DNA of 58,189 nucleotides from Planctomycetota bacterium (GCA_003389215.1 QQVP01000041.1:1-58189), one strand, 5' to 3'; positions 19,401 to 27,353 are shown, counted from the first letter of the stretch. Translations and numbers: made by a program. Notes: a model not told the origin generated them from the letters alone.

Positions 19401-19556
19401 GCCAGCGGCAACGACGACGATGCCGCATCTCCGGCCACCGAGGCCGCGGGTGAAGAGCCGGCGACTTCCGACGCCGAACGAGTCGACGCCGGCGAAGAGG
19501 ACGCCCCACGCGCCGAGGACGAAGGCGACCTGCCGGACGAACTCGAACTCCGCTAG
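16434..19556 (+). CDS. Large FHA-domain, coiled-coil membrane protein
   Basis: The 1040-residue product has four parts. Residues 17-112 resemble a forkhead-associated (phosphothreonine-binding) domain: CAIGSSSACHLRLRAGGIRP, then LHCIIVRG and TRLNG..LVPGDLLSIGPIDLEVL. Residues 165-560 are an almost unbroken coiled coil of Glu/Arg/Gln/Leu heptads. Residues 560-815 are acidic and Ser/Ala-rich, likely disordered. Two membrane helices follow at about 816-858 (LMSLICFAAGLFLIF .. GGAAALVGAIYWAV), and a very acidic tail of about 180 residues ends the protein. The ATG at 16434 is preferred, though an ATG at 16398 is in frame. An FHA reader tethered to the membrane through a long rod suggests a scaffold responding to Ser/Thr phosphorylation. 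No kinase is adjacent, so the partner is unknown. Confidence 0.8.
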   Translation: MTSALQHRDSASLLGQPAGELVFQLRGGERDGQLLRMRSAKCAIGSSSACHLRLRAGGIRPLHCIIVRGAGSTIARRWSADTRLNGRNFDDAVLVPGDLLSIGPIDLEVLSTAADPAREEFARPMQVTPNEASGAEPLAGDMATPDDTPWKETRRRLRSAARSRVRRLVSRVRNSESELRRIRADWKSTLADLESRHDSERTVWDEQRNAWRGERELWNRQKASWETERRELTERQDAEVDRTAGELRQLAEERAELEAQRARLTAERAELEARQQRLHDESDELRARLDALEQERREQRAELEAQHRQHAEDRTALDREQATLDSERTALESQRATLDSERAALEGERTALEGQREALESQREALDSQRAAVEADRESIERLQEERLTGQQEDEEKLAELRAELEAQRAGLEQEQADLVELRTELEDRQTKVEQLQSEFVAERKALDTREAELQQRLATCEESEQTLRALEAEITAAATEFEKKQASYRELVVELGEREQDLAVQRGELAERAAEMAEKTFELKAQQERLEAEWDKLTAAQQELHQQQASSPAERGADATSLSTTAGLLLRSDEEVESREGVDATREVDESAAEKIDSASSSDKLDLQALTASREATVEAEEPAAAETQQDETSADSQRFETTLATASLLRTNDESDADVDTNTDERGEATTESPSSATPAWQPTPGAEADGDGDGDESIEEYMRKLLARTRGLTQAESVPESPPVTQGGSSSSAPAGADTDENAEAADPAAQLDGLPADFEIAWDPNSMSPRRTAPEAATDIEALRELANQSAKSAIDSSLFRRWKAAATGKSLMSLICFAAGLFLIFSSPLETSSAYLGGAAALVGAIYWAVQSSKQMRNANWLYSDEKPLQYEATMEGLLRDEQEREEVAATLEGVFRPDPAAPGESPDDETDTANIESADAVDTEAREPQAAEADADEDAVGEASEDASAAEANPTEGDTAEVESAEGDLVEVDTEDVDTEDVDASGNDDDAASPATEAAGEEPATSDAERVDAGEEDAPRAEDEGDLPDELELR

Positions 19557-19570
19557 CTGCGTGACGCGCT

Positions 19571-20584
19571 CTAGAAGCCGCGGGCCACGCAGACGTCTTC
19601 GAAGTCGGTCAGGTGATAGTCGATCTCGACGAAGTCGAGCACCCGCCGCAAGCCGCGGAGCGCGACGCCCATTCCGTCGGGACCGCTGAAGCCGCCAAAC
19701 TGACCGCCCCCTTTGACGTGCGGTTCCAGATCGAGGAACACGCCGGGGATGCCGCGGCGCTTTAGTTTCGCTTCGAGCTTTGGCAGGTACGTCTTGAAGT
19801 CGCGTAGCACCGCGGCGTAGCCGCCGTCGCCGATGTCGGCGGGCACGAAGCGGGTGAGTGCGTCTTCGTCGACATGCCCGCCCACGCGACTCACCTGGGG
19901 GCGTAAGTAGTCTTTGACGTGGATCCAGCCAATGCCGTCGCGCATCGCTTCGTACTGCTGGAAGACCTCAGCCGTCGAGTAGCCCTGAACGGTAATGTTG
20001 GCGGCGTCGAAGATCAGCATCATGGCCGGGTGGTCGACCTGGCGATAAAGCTCGGCCAGCAGGTCGCCCGTCTGGCCGACCAGGTTGGCTTCCACTTCCA
20101 GCCCGAATGTCAGATCGCTGCGGTGGCAGGCCTCGGCGATTTGCCCGAGTTGGTCGACGGCCTGCGGCAAGTACTCACGCGGATCGGCATCCTTGGGCGG
20201 ATAGAAGGAAAAGCCGCGGATCAGTTTCGTCTCGAACGCGTGGGCAACTTCGCAGACGTGCGTCACGTCCTTGGCCAGATACTTCTTGAAGGGAATGTAC
20301 CGGTTCTTCGTCCCATCGTCGACATCTTGCAGTTTCACCTTGCCGATGGGCGAGCCGATCGAGGAGACGTTCAAGCCGTACTCGCTCTGCAAGTGTCGGA
20401 CCTTGGAAATCTCGGTCTTCGTCAACTTGGTGACGTTCTTGATGCCGCCGCCGACGTCGATGAAGCGGATGCTGTAATACTGCAGCCCCAACGCCGCAAA
20501 GGCCGAGAACTGCTCGACCGCCGTCTTGTGGTTGGCCGCCTCGTCGGCAAATCCGCTGATCAACACGCTCGGCTTGTCGGCCAT
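19571..20584 (-). CDS. Sugar phosphate isomerase/epimerase (xylose-isomerase-like TIM barrel)
   Basis: The ATG at 20584 (MADKPSVLISGF) has GGGGAG six bases upstream and is clearly the start, although the frame stays open for 77 codons further. The 337-residue product fits the AP-endonuclease-2/xylose-isomerase-like family: SIGSPIGKVKLQDVD, GLEVEANLVGQTGDLLAELY, IFDAANITVQG and WIHVKDY give Glu, Asp and His residues in the order of the barrel's metal site. Substrate is unknown; members act on ketoses, inosose or hydroxypyruvate. Convergent with the FHA gene only 14 bases away; its stop codon sits in the same ACGCGCTCTAG word as the trmB stop. Confidence 0.85.
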   Translation of the reverse strand: MADKPSVLISGFADEAANHKTAVEQFSAFAALGLQYYSIRFIDVGGGIKNVTKLTKTEISKVRHLQSEYGLNVSSIGSPIGKVKLQDVDDGTKNRYIPFKKYLAKDVTHVCEVAHAFETKLIRGFSFYPPKDADPREYLPQAVDQLGQIAEACHRSDLTFGLEVEANLVGQTGDLLAELYRQVDHPAMMLIFDAANITVQGYSTAEVFQQYEAMRDGIGWIHVKDYLRPQVSRVGGHVDEDALTRFVPADIGDGGYAAVLRDFKTYLPKLEAKLKRRGIPGVFLDLEPHVKGGGQFGGFSGPDGMGVALRGLRRVLDFVEIDYHLTDFEDVCVARGF

Positions 20585-20702
20585 TCGGGGCTCCCCTGGT
20601 TTCTCACTTCGCGTCGCCGACCGTCGCACGCTCGGCCGGTACCGCCGTTGGCGTTGGCCGATCGCCTGTTCTCGTCGCCGCACCGGCGACCGACCGCTCA
20701 CG

Positions 20703-21059
20703 CTAATCCGTCGGCGAATGGGTGACTGTGACTTTCTCCGTAATTCCGCCACGGGCGCTGAACGCCGCTTCCAAAACCAACTGTCGTGGTGCGACCACCG
20801 CGACAAAGTCGTCAACGATGCGGTTGGCGACCGCCTCGTAGAAGATTCCCTCGTTGCGAAATTGCTGGAGATAGAGCTTGAGGCTCTTCAGCTCCACGCA
20901 CTGCTCCGCGGGAGTGTAGCGAAACGTGAGCACGCCGAAGTCAGGTTGGCCCGTCTTCGGACAGACCGACGTGAACTCCGGACAGGCGATCTCGATCGTG
21001 TAATCACGACCCGATCGCGGGTTGTCGAACGTTTCCAGAATCTGGCGAAATTCTTCCAT
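20703..21059 (-). CDS. queF: NADPH-dependent 7-cyano-7-deazaguanine reductase
   Basis: QueF reduces preQ0 to preQ1 in queuosine synthesis. The 118-residue form starting at [14 protein letters not shown] contains [16 protein letters not shown], with the catalytic cysteine at position 33, and the NADPH-binding [14 protein letters not shown] (56-69), as in the short, single-domain (Bacillus YkvM) class. The C-terminus [11 protein letters not shown] is also typical. An in-frame ATG at 21110 (MAQWGPRQ..) is a possible alternative start; neither has a strong ribosome-binding site. It is divergent from tatD by 126 bases. No other queuosine gene is in the window and no preQ1 riboswitch was recognised. 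Confidence 0.93.
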   Translation of the reverse strand: MEEFRQILETFDNPRSGRDYTIEIACPEFTSVCPKTGQPDFGVLTFRYTPAEQCVELKSLKLYLQQFRNEGIFYEAVANRIVDDFVAVVAPRQLVLEAAFSARGGITEKVTVTHSPTD

Positions 21060-21185
21060 ACTGTCGGGCCGACTGGCGCGCTCCTTTTGTCGGGGTCCCC
21101 ATTGTGCCATCATGGCGACGACCGCGAAAGGCACCGCCGCGCGGACAGACCAGCGCCGCCACAAGGAATGCGGGAAGAGTCGCCG

Positions 21186-21953
21186 ATGCTCATCGATACG
21201 CACGCTCACCTCGATCAGCCGGAGTTCGACGACGATCGTCAGGCGGTCGTCGAACGTGCCCTGGCGGCCGGTGTCGAACAGATTCTGGCGGTCGCCATCG
21301 ATGCCGACTCGGCGGAGGCCAGCGTCGCCCTCGCCGCGCAACACGCGACCATCCACGCCGCTGTGGGCATTCAACCCAACTACTGCGGCCAGGCCGCGCC
21401 CGGCGATTGGGACCGCGTCTTGGCACTTGTCGACCGACCGAAGGTGGTGGCGATCGGCGAGACCGGCCTTGACCGACATTGGGACTACACGCCGTTCGAC
21501 GTCCAGCAGGACTACTTCGCCCGCCACCTGACACTGGCCCGACAGCGGGATCTGCCGTTTATCGTCCATACCCGCGAGAGCGAGGCGGATGTGCTGGCGA
21601 TGCTCCGTGAAGCCCGTGAGCGCGGCCCGCTATGCGGGGTCATGCACTCCTTCGTGGGCGACGCCGAAGTCGCCGCCGAATGTGTCGAGCTGGGACTGTT
21701 CATCAGCTTTGCGGGCATGGTGACTTTCAAGAAGTCGCAGACGCTGCGTGACGTCGCGGCCACGATTCCCGACGACCGCATTCTGGTGGAGACCGATTGC
21801 CCGTATCTGGCTCCGCATCCATTGCGCGGCAAGCGGAACGAGCCGGCCAATGTCGTGCATACGGCGCAGGTACTGGCGGAAGTGCGCGGGGTGGAATTCG
21901 AAGAATTTGCGGCCACGACGACGGCCAATGCCCGTCGACTGTTCGGGTTCTAG
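21186..21953 (+). CDS. tatD: TatD-family metal-dependent deoxyribonuclease
   Basis: TatD proteins are TIM-barrel hydrolases with 3'-5' exonuclease activity used in DNA repair. The 255-residue product has the metal-binding motifs in order: [10 protein letters not shown] at the start, IGETGLD near residue 96, [13 protein letters not shown] near 128, [11 protein letters not shown] near 152 and [16 protein letters not shown] near 202. The ATG at 21186 has GGGAAGAG about six bases upstream; an ATG at 21168 is in frame but has no spaced site. Its stop codon begins a short tandem repeat (21951-21992). Convergent with the YbdK-type gene. Confidence 0.93.
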   Translation: MLIDTHAHLDQPEFDDDRQAVVERALAAGVEQILAVAIDADSAEASVALAAQHATIHAAVGIQPNYCGQAAPGDWDRVLALVDRPKVVAIGETGLDRHWDYTPFDVQQDYFARHLTLARQRDLPFIVHTRESEADVLAMLREARERGPLCGVMHSFVGDAEVAAECVELGLFISFAGMVTFKKSQTLRDVAATIPDDRILVETDCPYLAPHPLRGKRNEPANVVHTAQVLAEVRGVEFEEFAATTTANARRLFGF

Positions 21954-21992
21954 ATCACAGCTTCGAGATCACAGCTTCTAGATATCAGCAGC
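21951..21992. repeat. Three tandem 14-base units at a convergent gene junction
   Basis: TAGATCACAGCTTC, GAGATCACAGCTTC and TAGATATCAGCAGC lie end to end at 21951-21992, filling the whole gap between the tatD stop codon (first TAG) and the stop of the YbdK-type gene. Likely slippage-derived. Confidence 0.8.
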
Positions 21993-23138
21993 TTACGCCT
22001 GCGTCGACGCGGTGGGCAGGGGACTGAGCCGCGATTGGGCCGTCAACTGGCGCACGACCTCGGCCGGATCGCCCGTTTCGTCGAGCAACCGCTGCTGCCG
22101 ATCGGCCCAGCTTTCGCCGCCGACCACGTCCAAGAGCTTCTCCAGATAGGAGAAGCACTCCAGGTGCCGCGCCGTGGTCCGCAAGTGGGTAACCAGGTAG
22201 TCGACGATCTTGGGAAGCGGCTCGACGTTGTAGGTGAACGAATCGACGAGCTCGGCCTTCATCCCGAAACGACAGGCCCTCCACTTGTTCTGACGGACCA
22301 TCATCGGATGGCAGTCATGCTGATAGGCCCCTTCGTCGATGTCGTCGGAGAGCCACTTCACCAGACACTGGATCAAGGCGGCAATGGCGAGCGTGTGTTC
22401 GAGATTTCCCGGCATGTCGCAGACGCGGACCTCGACGGTGCCAAAGTTGTGGTGCGGGCGAACGTCCCACCAAATCTCGCGAATCGTGTTGATGAAGCCG
22501 GTGTCGACCATGTGATTCACCAGCCAGACGTACTCGCTCCAGTTGCGCATGAGCGTCGGCAGTCCGGCCGTGGGCAGGCCTTCCATGATCTTTGAGCGAA
22601 ACGACTGCAAGCCGGTGCGGCGATTTTCCCAGAACGGACTGCTACAGCTGAGGGCCAGCAGCGTGGGCAAGTGCCGCATGATCCGATCGCAGATCATCAC
22701 GGCCTTGTCGCCCGAGTCGACGCCGATGTGCACGTGCATTCCAAACGTGACCAACCGCCGGGCCATCTCCTGGAGCAACTGGACGAGCGACTCGTAACGC
22801 TCGTTGGGCGTGACGCGCTGCTGTCGCCAGCGCGAGAAGGGGTGCGTTGCGCCCCACCACAAGCGAATTCCCAGGGCATCGCAAATCGCTTCGGCACGCT
22901 GAATCTTCGTGCGGAGATCGCGCTCCGCCTCGGCGATTGACGTGCAGACCCCGGTGTTGATCTCGAGGCAGGACTGCATCAGTTCCGGCTTGTAGTGGGC
23001 CGACTGATTCTCCGGGATGGCTTCCAGGACGTCGGCGATCGAATTCGAGAGCGCCATCGTCTGTTCGTCGACGAGCGCAAACTCCAACTCGATCCCAATC
23101 GAGGGTCCGGGACTCGACTGAAAAGCAATTTTCTGCAT
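21993..23138 (-). CDS. YbdK-type carboxylate-amine ligase (glutamate-cysteine ligase-like)
   Basis: The family (GCS2) resembles glutamate-cysteine ligase and joins a carboxylate to an amine with ATP; E. coli YbdK has weak gamma-glutamyl-cysteine activity but its natural substrate is unclear. The 381-residue protein begins with the acidic metal site GIELEFALVD (residues 15-24), has ELMQSCLEINTGVC (52-65), and FGMHVHIGVDSGDKAVM (near 132), all typical. FGTVEVRVCDMPGN (near 232) is the conserved C-half motif. Its start at 23138 has no strong ribosome-binding site. A role in glutathione-like or peptide-bond chemistry is inference. The M20 gene upstream is on the same strand with a 93-base gap. 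Confidence 0.9.
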   Translation of the reverse strand: MQKIAFQSSPGPSIGIELEFALVDEQTMALSNSIADVLEAIPENQSAHYKPELMQSCLEINTGVCTSIAEAERDLRTKIQRAEAICDALGIRLWWGATHPFSRWRQQRVTPNERYESLVQLLQEMARRLVTFGMHVHIGVDSGDKAVMICDRIMRHLPTLLALSCSSPFWENRRTGLQSFRSKIMEGLPTAGLPTLMRNWSEYVWLVNHMVDTGFINTIREIWWDVRPHHNFGTVEVRVCDMPGNLEHTLAIAALIQCLVKWLSDDIDEGAYQHDCHPMMVRQNKWRACRFGMKAELVDSFTYNVEPLPKIVDYLVTHLRTTARHLECFSYLEKLLDVVGGESWADRQQRLLDETGDPAEVVRQLTAQSRLSPLPTASTQA

Positions 23139-23231
23139 CCGCCTACCCTCATGCGGAATCGGAACGGGCTCTCGCTCCCCTGAATAACACCGAGCCGGCC
23201 GACGCCCGCTTCCCTGACCTGACCGTATATT

Positions 23232-24491
23232 CTAACGTTCGGCGTTGGCCGGGTTCGACCACAATATGGCCGCATGGGCCAACATTCTGGCACCGAGCGG
23301 GATCGCCCGCTCGTCCACGTCGAAATTGGGCGTATGTAGCGGCGTCGGCTCGCGGCCAGGCGTGGTCGCGCCCAGGCGGAACATGGCCCCCGGGACGTGC
23401 TCCAGATAGGCGGCGAAGTCCTCGCTGCCCATGCTTGGCCGGGGGATTTCGTCGACGTGGCCCGGCGCGAGCACGGTGACGGCCGCCTCGCGGAGCCAGT
23501 GAATCAGCCGCGGGTCGTTCTTCACCGATCCGATGCCTTTCTCGAAGCTGATTTCGATATGCGAACCGCTTGCTGCCGCCACCCCGTGGCAGAGCTGCCG
23601 AATGTGCTGCATGGTCTGGTCGCGAATGCGGCTGCACAAGCTGCGCAGCGTGCCGACCAGTTCGATCTGTTCCGGAATCACGTTCGGGTTCTCGCCGCCG
23701 ACCAACTGTCCGATCGTGACGACGACGGCGTCCTGGCTGTCGATACCGCGCGGCACGAACAGGTAGATCGAGTTGATCAGCTGCGCCGCGGTCGCGATCG
23801 GATCGATCGCCTCGTGAGGTCGGGCCGCGTGTCCCCCGCGACCGGTAATGCGAATTCGCATCGCCTCGCTGTTGGCCGTGAGCACGCCCTCGCGAAGTCC
23901 GACGCGGCCAAAATCGCGTGCCGGATCGACGTGCGTCGCCAAAATCATGTCGACCCCCTCGAGCGCGCCGGCCTCGATCATCTCGGCAGCGCCGGCAATC
24001 GTCTCTTCGGCGGGCTGAAAGATCGCACGATAGTTGATCGGCCACGGCAGGCGGCCCTCCGATTGCAGGCTGCGCAGCGCACCGAGCGCACCGTAGACGA
24101 CCGCGGTATGCGCGTCGTGACCACAGGCGTGCATCACGCCAGGCTTGCAGCTGCGGTAGGAAACCTGCTTCTCATCTTGAATCAGAAGCGCATCGATGTC
24201 GGCGCGAAGGGCAAACCGGGGCACCCCGCCGGGCGTCTCCAATTCCGCAGGGGGATCGACGAGCACCCCGCAACCATGCGGACCGATTCGCACCTGGTAA
24301 CCCTCTTCATCGAGAAGCTGGTAGAGGTGCTGACTCGTCTCCTGCTCTTCGCCGCTCGGCTCCGGATAGGTGTGCAGATGGCGCCGCAACTCGATCATCG
24401 CCGCCGATCGCGCAGCGATCGCTGCTTCCAGGTCGTCCTGCCACGATGGCGCCGAGGGTCGAGACGGTTCGTGATCGGTAACGTGCGACAT
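23232..24491 (-). CDS. M20-family metal-dependent amidohydrolase
   Basis: The family (peptidase M20D: hippurate, N-acetyl-amino acid and indole-acetyl-amino acid hydrolases) removes acyl groups from amino acids using zinc. The 419-residue product has LRRHLHTYPEPSGEE (near residue 36), the metal motif HACGHDAHTA (near 120), FQPAEETIAGA (near 158), and RGGHAARPHEAIDP, which marks the dimerisation-domain start. PRPSMGSEDFAAYLEHVPG near 350 supplies the late metal ligand region. No signal peptide is visible. A 370-base leader would separate it from the promoter at 24871-24898 if that promoter serves it, with a strong hairpin between. Confidence 0.93.
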   Translation of the reverse strand: MSHVTDHEPSRPSAPSWQDDLEAAIAARSAAMIELRRHLHTYPEPSGEEQETSQHLYQLLDEEGYQVRIGPHGCGVLVDPPAELETPGGVPRFALRADIDALLIQDEKQVSYRSCKPGVMHACGHDAHTAVVYGALGALRSLQSEGRLPWPINYRAIFQPAEETIAGAAEMIEAGALEGVDMILATHVDPARDFGRVGLREGVLTANSEAMRIRITGRGGHAARPHEAIDPIATAAQLINSIYLFVPRGIDSQDAVVVTIGQLVGGENPNVIPEQIELVGTLRSLCSRIRDQTMQHIRQLCHGVAAASGSHIEISFEKGIGSVKNDPRLIHWLREAAVTVLAPGHVDEIPRPSMGSEDFAAYLEHVPGAMFRLGATTPGREPTPLHTPNFDVDERAIPLGARMLAHAAILWSNPANAER

Positions 24492-24785
24492 AGGCAGAAG
24501 TGCGGTGGTTAGAAAATCACGCTACGCCATATTCCCATTCTAACAGGACGCGACTCCACAAGCGGGGCGCGAAGACGCCTGGTCGGACGACACCAGGTTT
24601 GCGGCCTGCAAAGTGAGACGCAAGAAGAAGCAAACGCGGGAGTTGAGCACGGGCAGGGGATGCGACCTTACCGGTCGCGTCGAGTTGGAAAGGCACGACG
24701 CCGGCGACTCGATCGAATCGCCGGCGAGATGTGCCAGTGCGGAACGCAAAGATGCGGACCGTTTGGCCGCCCCATTCGCCAGCGG

Positions 24786-24828
24786 CCAAAAAGAAAGAAG
24801 ACAGCACAGGCATCCTGCCGTGCTGTCT
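24786..24828 (-). terminator. Strong intrinsic terminator on the minus strand
   Basis: On the minus strand AGACAGCAC pairs with GTGCTGTCT (plus positions 24799-24807 and 24820-24828) and the loop itself can pair GGCA with TGCC, followed by the T-rich run TCTTTCTTTTT. It lies about 300 bases upstream of the M20 gene and 220 bases past the stop of the gene at 25047, and only about 45 bases after a promoter. Confidence 0.75.
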
Positions 24829-24864
24829 CACGTGAATCCGCCAAGCCGGATCCATCCCGGCCAG
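24786..24864 (-). ncRNA. Candidate small RNA or attenuated leader, about 80 bases
   Basis: A good leftward promoter (24871-24898) is followed after about 80 bases by a strong intrinsic terminator (24786-24828), with no reading frame of note between. Such a pair would give a short RNA made of a roughly 35-base 5' part and a terminator hairpin. Alternatively it is a premature-termination leader controlling the M20 gene that starts at 24491. No known RNA family was recognised. Confidence 0.35.
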
Positions 24865-24870
24865 AGACCT

Positions 24871-24898
24871 AAGATACTCCGCGTTAAGATTTCGTCAA
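24871..24898 (-). promoter_or_regulatory. Leftward sigma-70-type promoter with an inverted repeat
   Basis: On the minus strand TTGACG (plus 24893-24898), 16 bases, then TATCTT (plus 24871-24876). An inverted repeat GTTAAGA/TCTTAAC (24883-24889 and 24901-24907) straddles the -35 box, and a further GTTAAC lies at 24917-24922, in an AT-rich patch unusual for this GC-rich DNA; this could be an operator. Confidence 0.5.
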
Positions 24899-25046
24899 GT
24901 TCTTAACACATATATAGTTAACGCATCGACGCGCTCGCACTTATTGCTGATAGGTATCCCTCATTGGGTGCCCAATCCAGCGGCTCGCAGCGGGGCTCGC
25001 CACGTGCGGTCTCGAGGCGATCGCGGGCCGCTTGGTCGCCCGACCT

Positions 25047-25400
25047 TCACGCACGCCCGGACGGCTGTTGAGCCTCGTCGTGCTTGGCAGTTTCTTCCTC
25101 GTGGATCATGCGGCCGAGCCACCAGCCCCAGATCATGTAGTGCAAGGCGGCAAAGCCGAAAATGCCCCCCGCCACCAGAAATGCAATTGGATTGCCGGCG
25201 GTGCAGAGCAGCAAAATGACCGACAACAGCACGAGGCCGACCAGCGAACCTCCGATCGTCAACAGCGGGCGGGAAGTCGGCGCGGCGGCACGCGGCGCAT
25301 CGAGCGAAGGGGGCCGCTCGGGGCGCTGGGGCATCTCTGGCAGGATCGGCGGTCGCTCCGAATCGGGGTCGACGCCAGGTGGTTCCGCAGGATCTTCCAT
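25047..25400 (-). CDS. Small two-helix membrane protein, function unknown
   Basis: The ATG at 25400 (MEDPAEPPGVDPD) gives 117 residues; further codons upstream have only a TTG at 25478. A Pro/Arg/Glu-rich N-terminal half is followed by two predicted membrane helices at about 46-66 (LLTIGGSLVGLVLLSVILLL) and 70-92 (IAFLVAGGIFGFAALHYMIWG), then a short charged tail (HEEETAKHDEAQQ). I recognise no family. It begins 84 bases after the stop of the HEAT-like gene on the same strand and is probably co-transcribed with it. Confidence 0.6.
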   Translation of the reverse strand: MEDPAEPPGVDPDSERPPILPEMPQRPERPPSLDAPRAAAPTSRPLLTIGGSLVGLVLLSVILLLCTAGNPIAFLVAGGIFGFAALHYMIWGWWLGRMIHEEETAKHDEAQQPSGRA

Positions 25401-25483
25401 CCGTTGCAGCGTAGATGCTGGCCCTGGCTGGAACAAGTGACTGGCTCCCCGGGCGCGAAGCAGGGCCGCGGCAGCCAACGAGC

Positions 25484-26827
25484 TCAGCGACGCTGCGTTT
25501 CCGAGATTTCCTTGGCAAGTGCCCGAATTCTCAGGTCGGGATCGTGCCGCAACGCCTCGCGCAGCTCACCGCGGTCGATCGCGTCGCCGCTGGTGGCCAG
25601 CCACTGGAATGCGGAGAGCCGGATTTCCGCATCGGGGTGTTGGGTGAACCAATGGAGCCACTTGCGCGCGTCGATGCCGACGCGGCGGGGAAGCCTCGCG
25701 ACGATCTCTCGCTGCGTGGCCCGGTCGGCCAGGGCAAACTCGCGGGCAAGCTGCGACTCGCGAGCGCGAAATCCGCGTCGGATAAACTCGCGCTCGATGT
25801 CGCGGTTCGAGGCTCCCTCGTGCTTGGCCAGGCGATCGATGAGTTGGAGAACCGTCAACTTGGCCAGCTGCTCGGGCCGGCGACCGTCCGTCGGTGGTTT
25901 GGCTTCCACGTCGGGCGCTGGTGCCGGCGGGGCTGCCACGTGTGATTCGGGCGGCGCGGTGGCGGGCCGCTGCCAGGGAAGCGGCTCGGACGTGTTGCGC
26001 TCGGCGGAAAGGGAACGCGCCGCCGGTCGGTCGCGATCCGCGGTCGAACTCTCGATGGGGGACGCTTGCGACTCCGGCGTAAACTGACCGGGCGACATCG
26101 GCGGCAAGCCGTGCAGTGCCCCGCGGACCGGCAATTCGGGAATTCGCGTGGGCTCGACCGGCAGACCGCCACCGGGCAGTGCCGCGAGGCGATCGATTTC
26201 GTGGGCAGCTTCGCGCTCTCGCGACCAGGTCCGCTCGGCGGCAAGGGTTCGCGGTTGTCGCTGCGCGTCTTCGTCGACCGGCGCTGCCCGTTCCGGCGCG
26301 CGTCGCGCGGTAAGGGAAGCCCGCAGCACATGATCGCAGGCAATCAGGAATCGCGAGCGATTCTCGTCATCCGTAACGGGCCAGGGGATAATCTCCGCAA
26401 CGATTTCGGCAGCCAGCCTTCGCGCGGGCGGTCGAAATGAGGATATGTGTGACTCGAGGGATGTGGCGAGCGCTGTAATCCGCGGCGACCAATACGCGGG
26501 TCCGTGTTGCCGCCAGACGTCGAGCCGTTCCTGCAGCAGTGGCGGCACACGCTTCGCGACTTCGGGATTGGAAGAGTCAAGCAGACCGACCAGGGCGTCG
26601 ATGCCCGCCAGGTCCATCTCGACGAGCGCGGCGAGCGTGGCGCGGATCTTCGGCACGTTCGCGTCGGCCAATCGCTCGGCCAGTTGCGCAGCCACGAAGC
26701 GCTCTCGCCAGGGGGTCGTCAGCCAAAGCGCGGTCAAGGAAGTGACCACAACCAGCATCGGCACCAGCATCCGCGGCCCCAAGGCGACGCACACCATTCT
26801 TCGCACAAGTCCGTTCGTGGGATTCAT
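25484..26827 (-). CDS. Membrane-anchored protein with HEAT-like helical repeats
   Basis: The ATG at 26827 (MNPTNGLVRRMVC) gives 447 residues. A membrane helix near residues 22-40 (MLVPMLVVVTSLTALWL) anchors it. Residues 45-160 are helical (DLAGIDALVGLLDSSNPEVA). A Pro/Arg/Glu-rich disordered stretch spans about 190-325. The last 130 residues form HEAT-like pairs (HPDAEIRLSAFQWLATSGDA, HDPDLRIRALAKEISETQRR). No catalytic motif is visible; a protein-protein scaffold is likely. A 104-base repeat element lies 54 bases upstream of the start, so its promoter may be affected. No clear ribosome-binding site is seen. Confidence 0.7.
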   Translation of the reverse strand: MNPTNGLVRRMVCVALGPRMLVPMLVVVTSLTALWLTTPWRERFVAAQLAERLADANVPKIRATLAALVEMDLAGIDALVGLLDSSNPEVAKRVPPLLQERLDVWRQHGPAYWSPRITALATSLESHISSFRPPARRLAAEIVAEIIPWPVTDDENRSRFLIACDHVLRASLTARRAPERAAPVDEDAQRQPRTLAAERTWSREREAAHEIDRLAALPGGGLPVEPTRIPELPVRGALHGLPPMSPGQFTPESQASPIESSTADRDRPAARSLSAERNTSEPLPWQRPATAPPESHVAAPPAPAPDVEAKPPTDGRRPEQLAKLTVLQLIDRLAKHEGASNRDIEREFIRRGFRARESQLAREFALADRATQREIVARLPRRVGIDARKWLHWFTQHPDAEIRLSAFQWLATSGDAIDRGELREALRHDPDLRIRALAKEISETQRR

Positions 26828-26880
26828 AGGAAGCGCAACCCGCTGTGGGGCGAGGTGCCGAATACGGCGCGATGATCGAA

Positions 26881-26984
26881 CTATTGAGCCCTGCGCAGCC
26901 AATGAACCAGGCCGACCAGCGGGAGGCCGGCATTTCAGCCATCACCGCCGCTGCGAAGGGCTCATTAACAACGCAGCCATCAAT
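26881..26984 (+). mobile_element. 104-base dispersed repeat with short inverted ends, copy A
   Basis: It starts CTATTGAGCC and ends CAGCCATCAAT. The same segment, about 95 percent identical, lies in reverse orientation at 50033-50136, where the ends are CTATTGA and TCAATAG, a 7-base inverted pair. It contains CCAGCGGGAGGCCGGCATT and GGCTCATTAACAACGCAGCC. Too small to code for a transposase; it looks like a MITE or another dispersed intergenic repeat. Confidence 0.8.
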
Positions 26985-27353
26985 CAGAGGACAGCACGCG
27001 GCCAATTGCCGCCCGGTGCCCGCGACACGCAAGCCCGGCGCCCGCGGCCAGCAAGCACTTGCCCGCGGCCAGCAAATTGGGGCGGGGCATTCTCTTGATC
27101 GACCTCACCCCCGGCAAGGCCACCTTGGCAAGAGCAAACCGCTAGCATGCTGCCACTCGGACGGGGAGCGCCAGCCAATCGGTGGCCGCGATTCTGGAAC
27201 TTTCATTGGCCCGCAAGGCTTACCCAAGCCGAATAGTTGGTCAGATTGCGGTCGCCCGATGCGCGGCCCAGCAGAACTGCGTCCGTCGGGCCCCGCGGCC
27301 GGTGCATTCGATCGCCTCGCGAAGCCTCGACTCAACGTGCCCGGGGGGGATCG
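26985..27353. other. Spacer of 370 bases
   Basis: Between repeat copy A and the gene at 27354. It holds a small tandem of CCCGCGGCCAGCAA words at about 27041-27074. No gene, RNA or clear promoter is seen. Confidence 0.5.

Noticed and set aside
24699..24726. Inverted repeat CGCCGGCGA / TCGCCGGCG
   Set aside because: Perfect but in a GC-rich spacer where such palindromes are frequent, with no T-run or gene end beside it.
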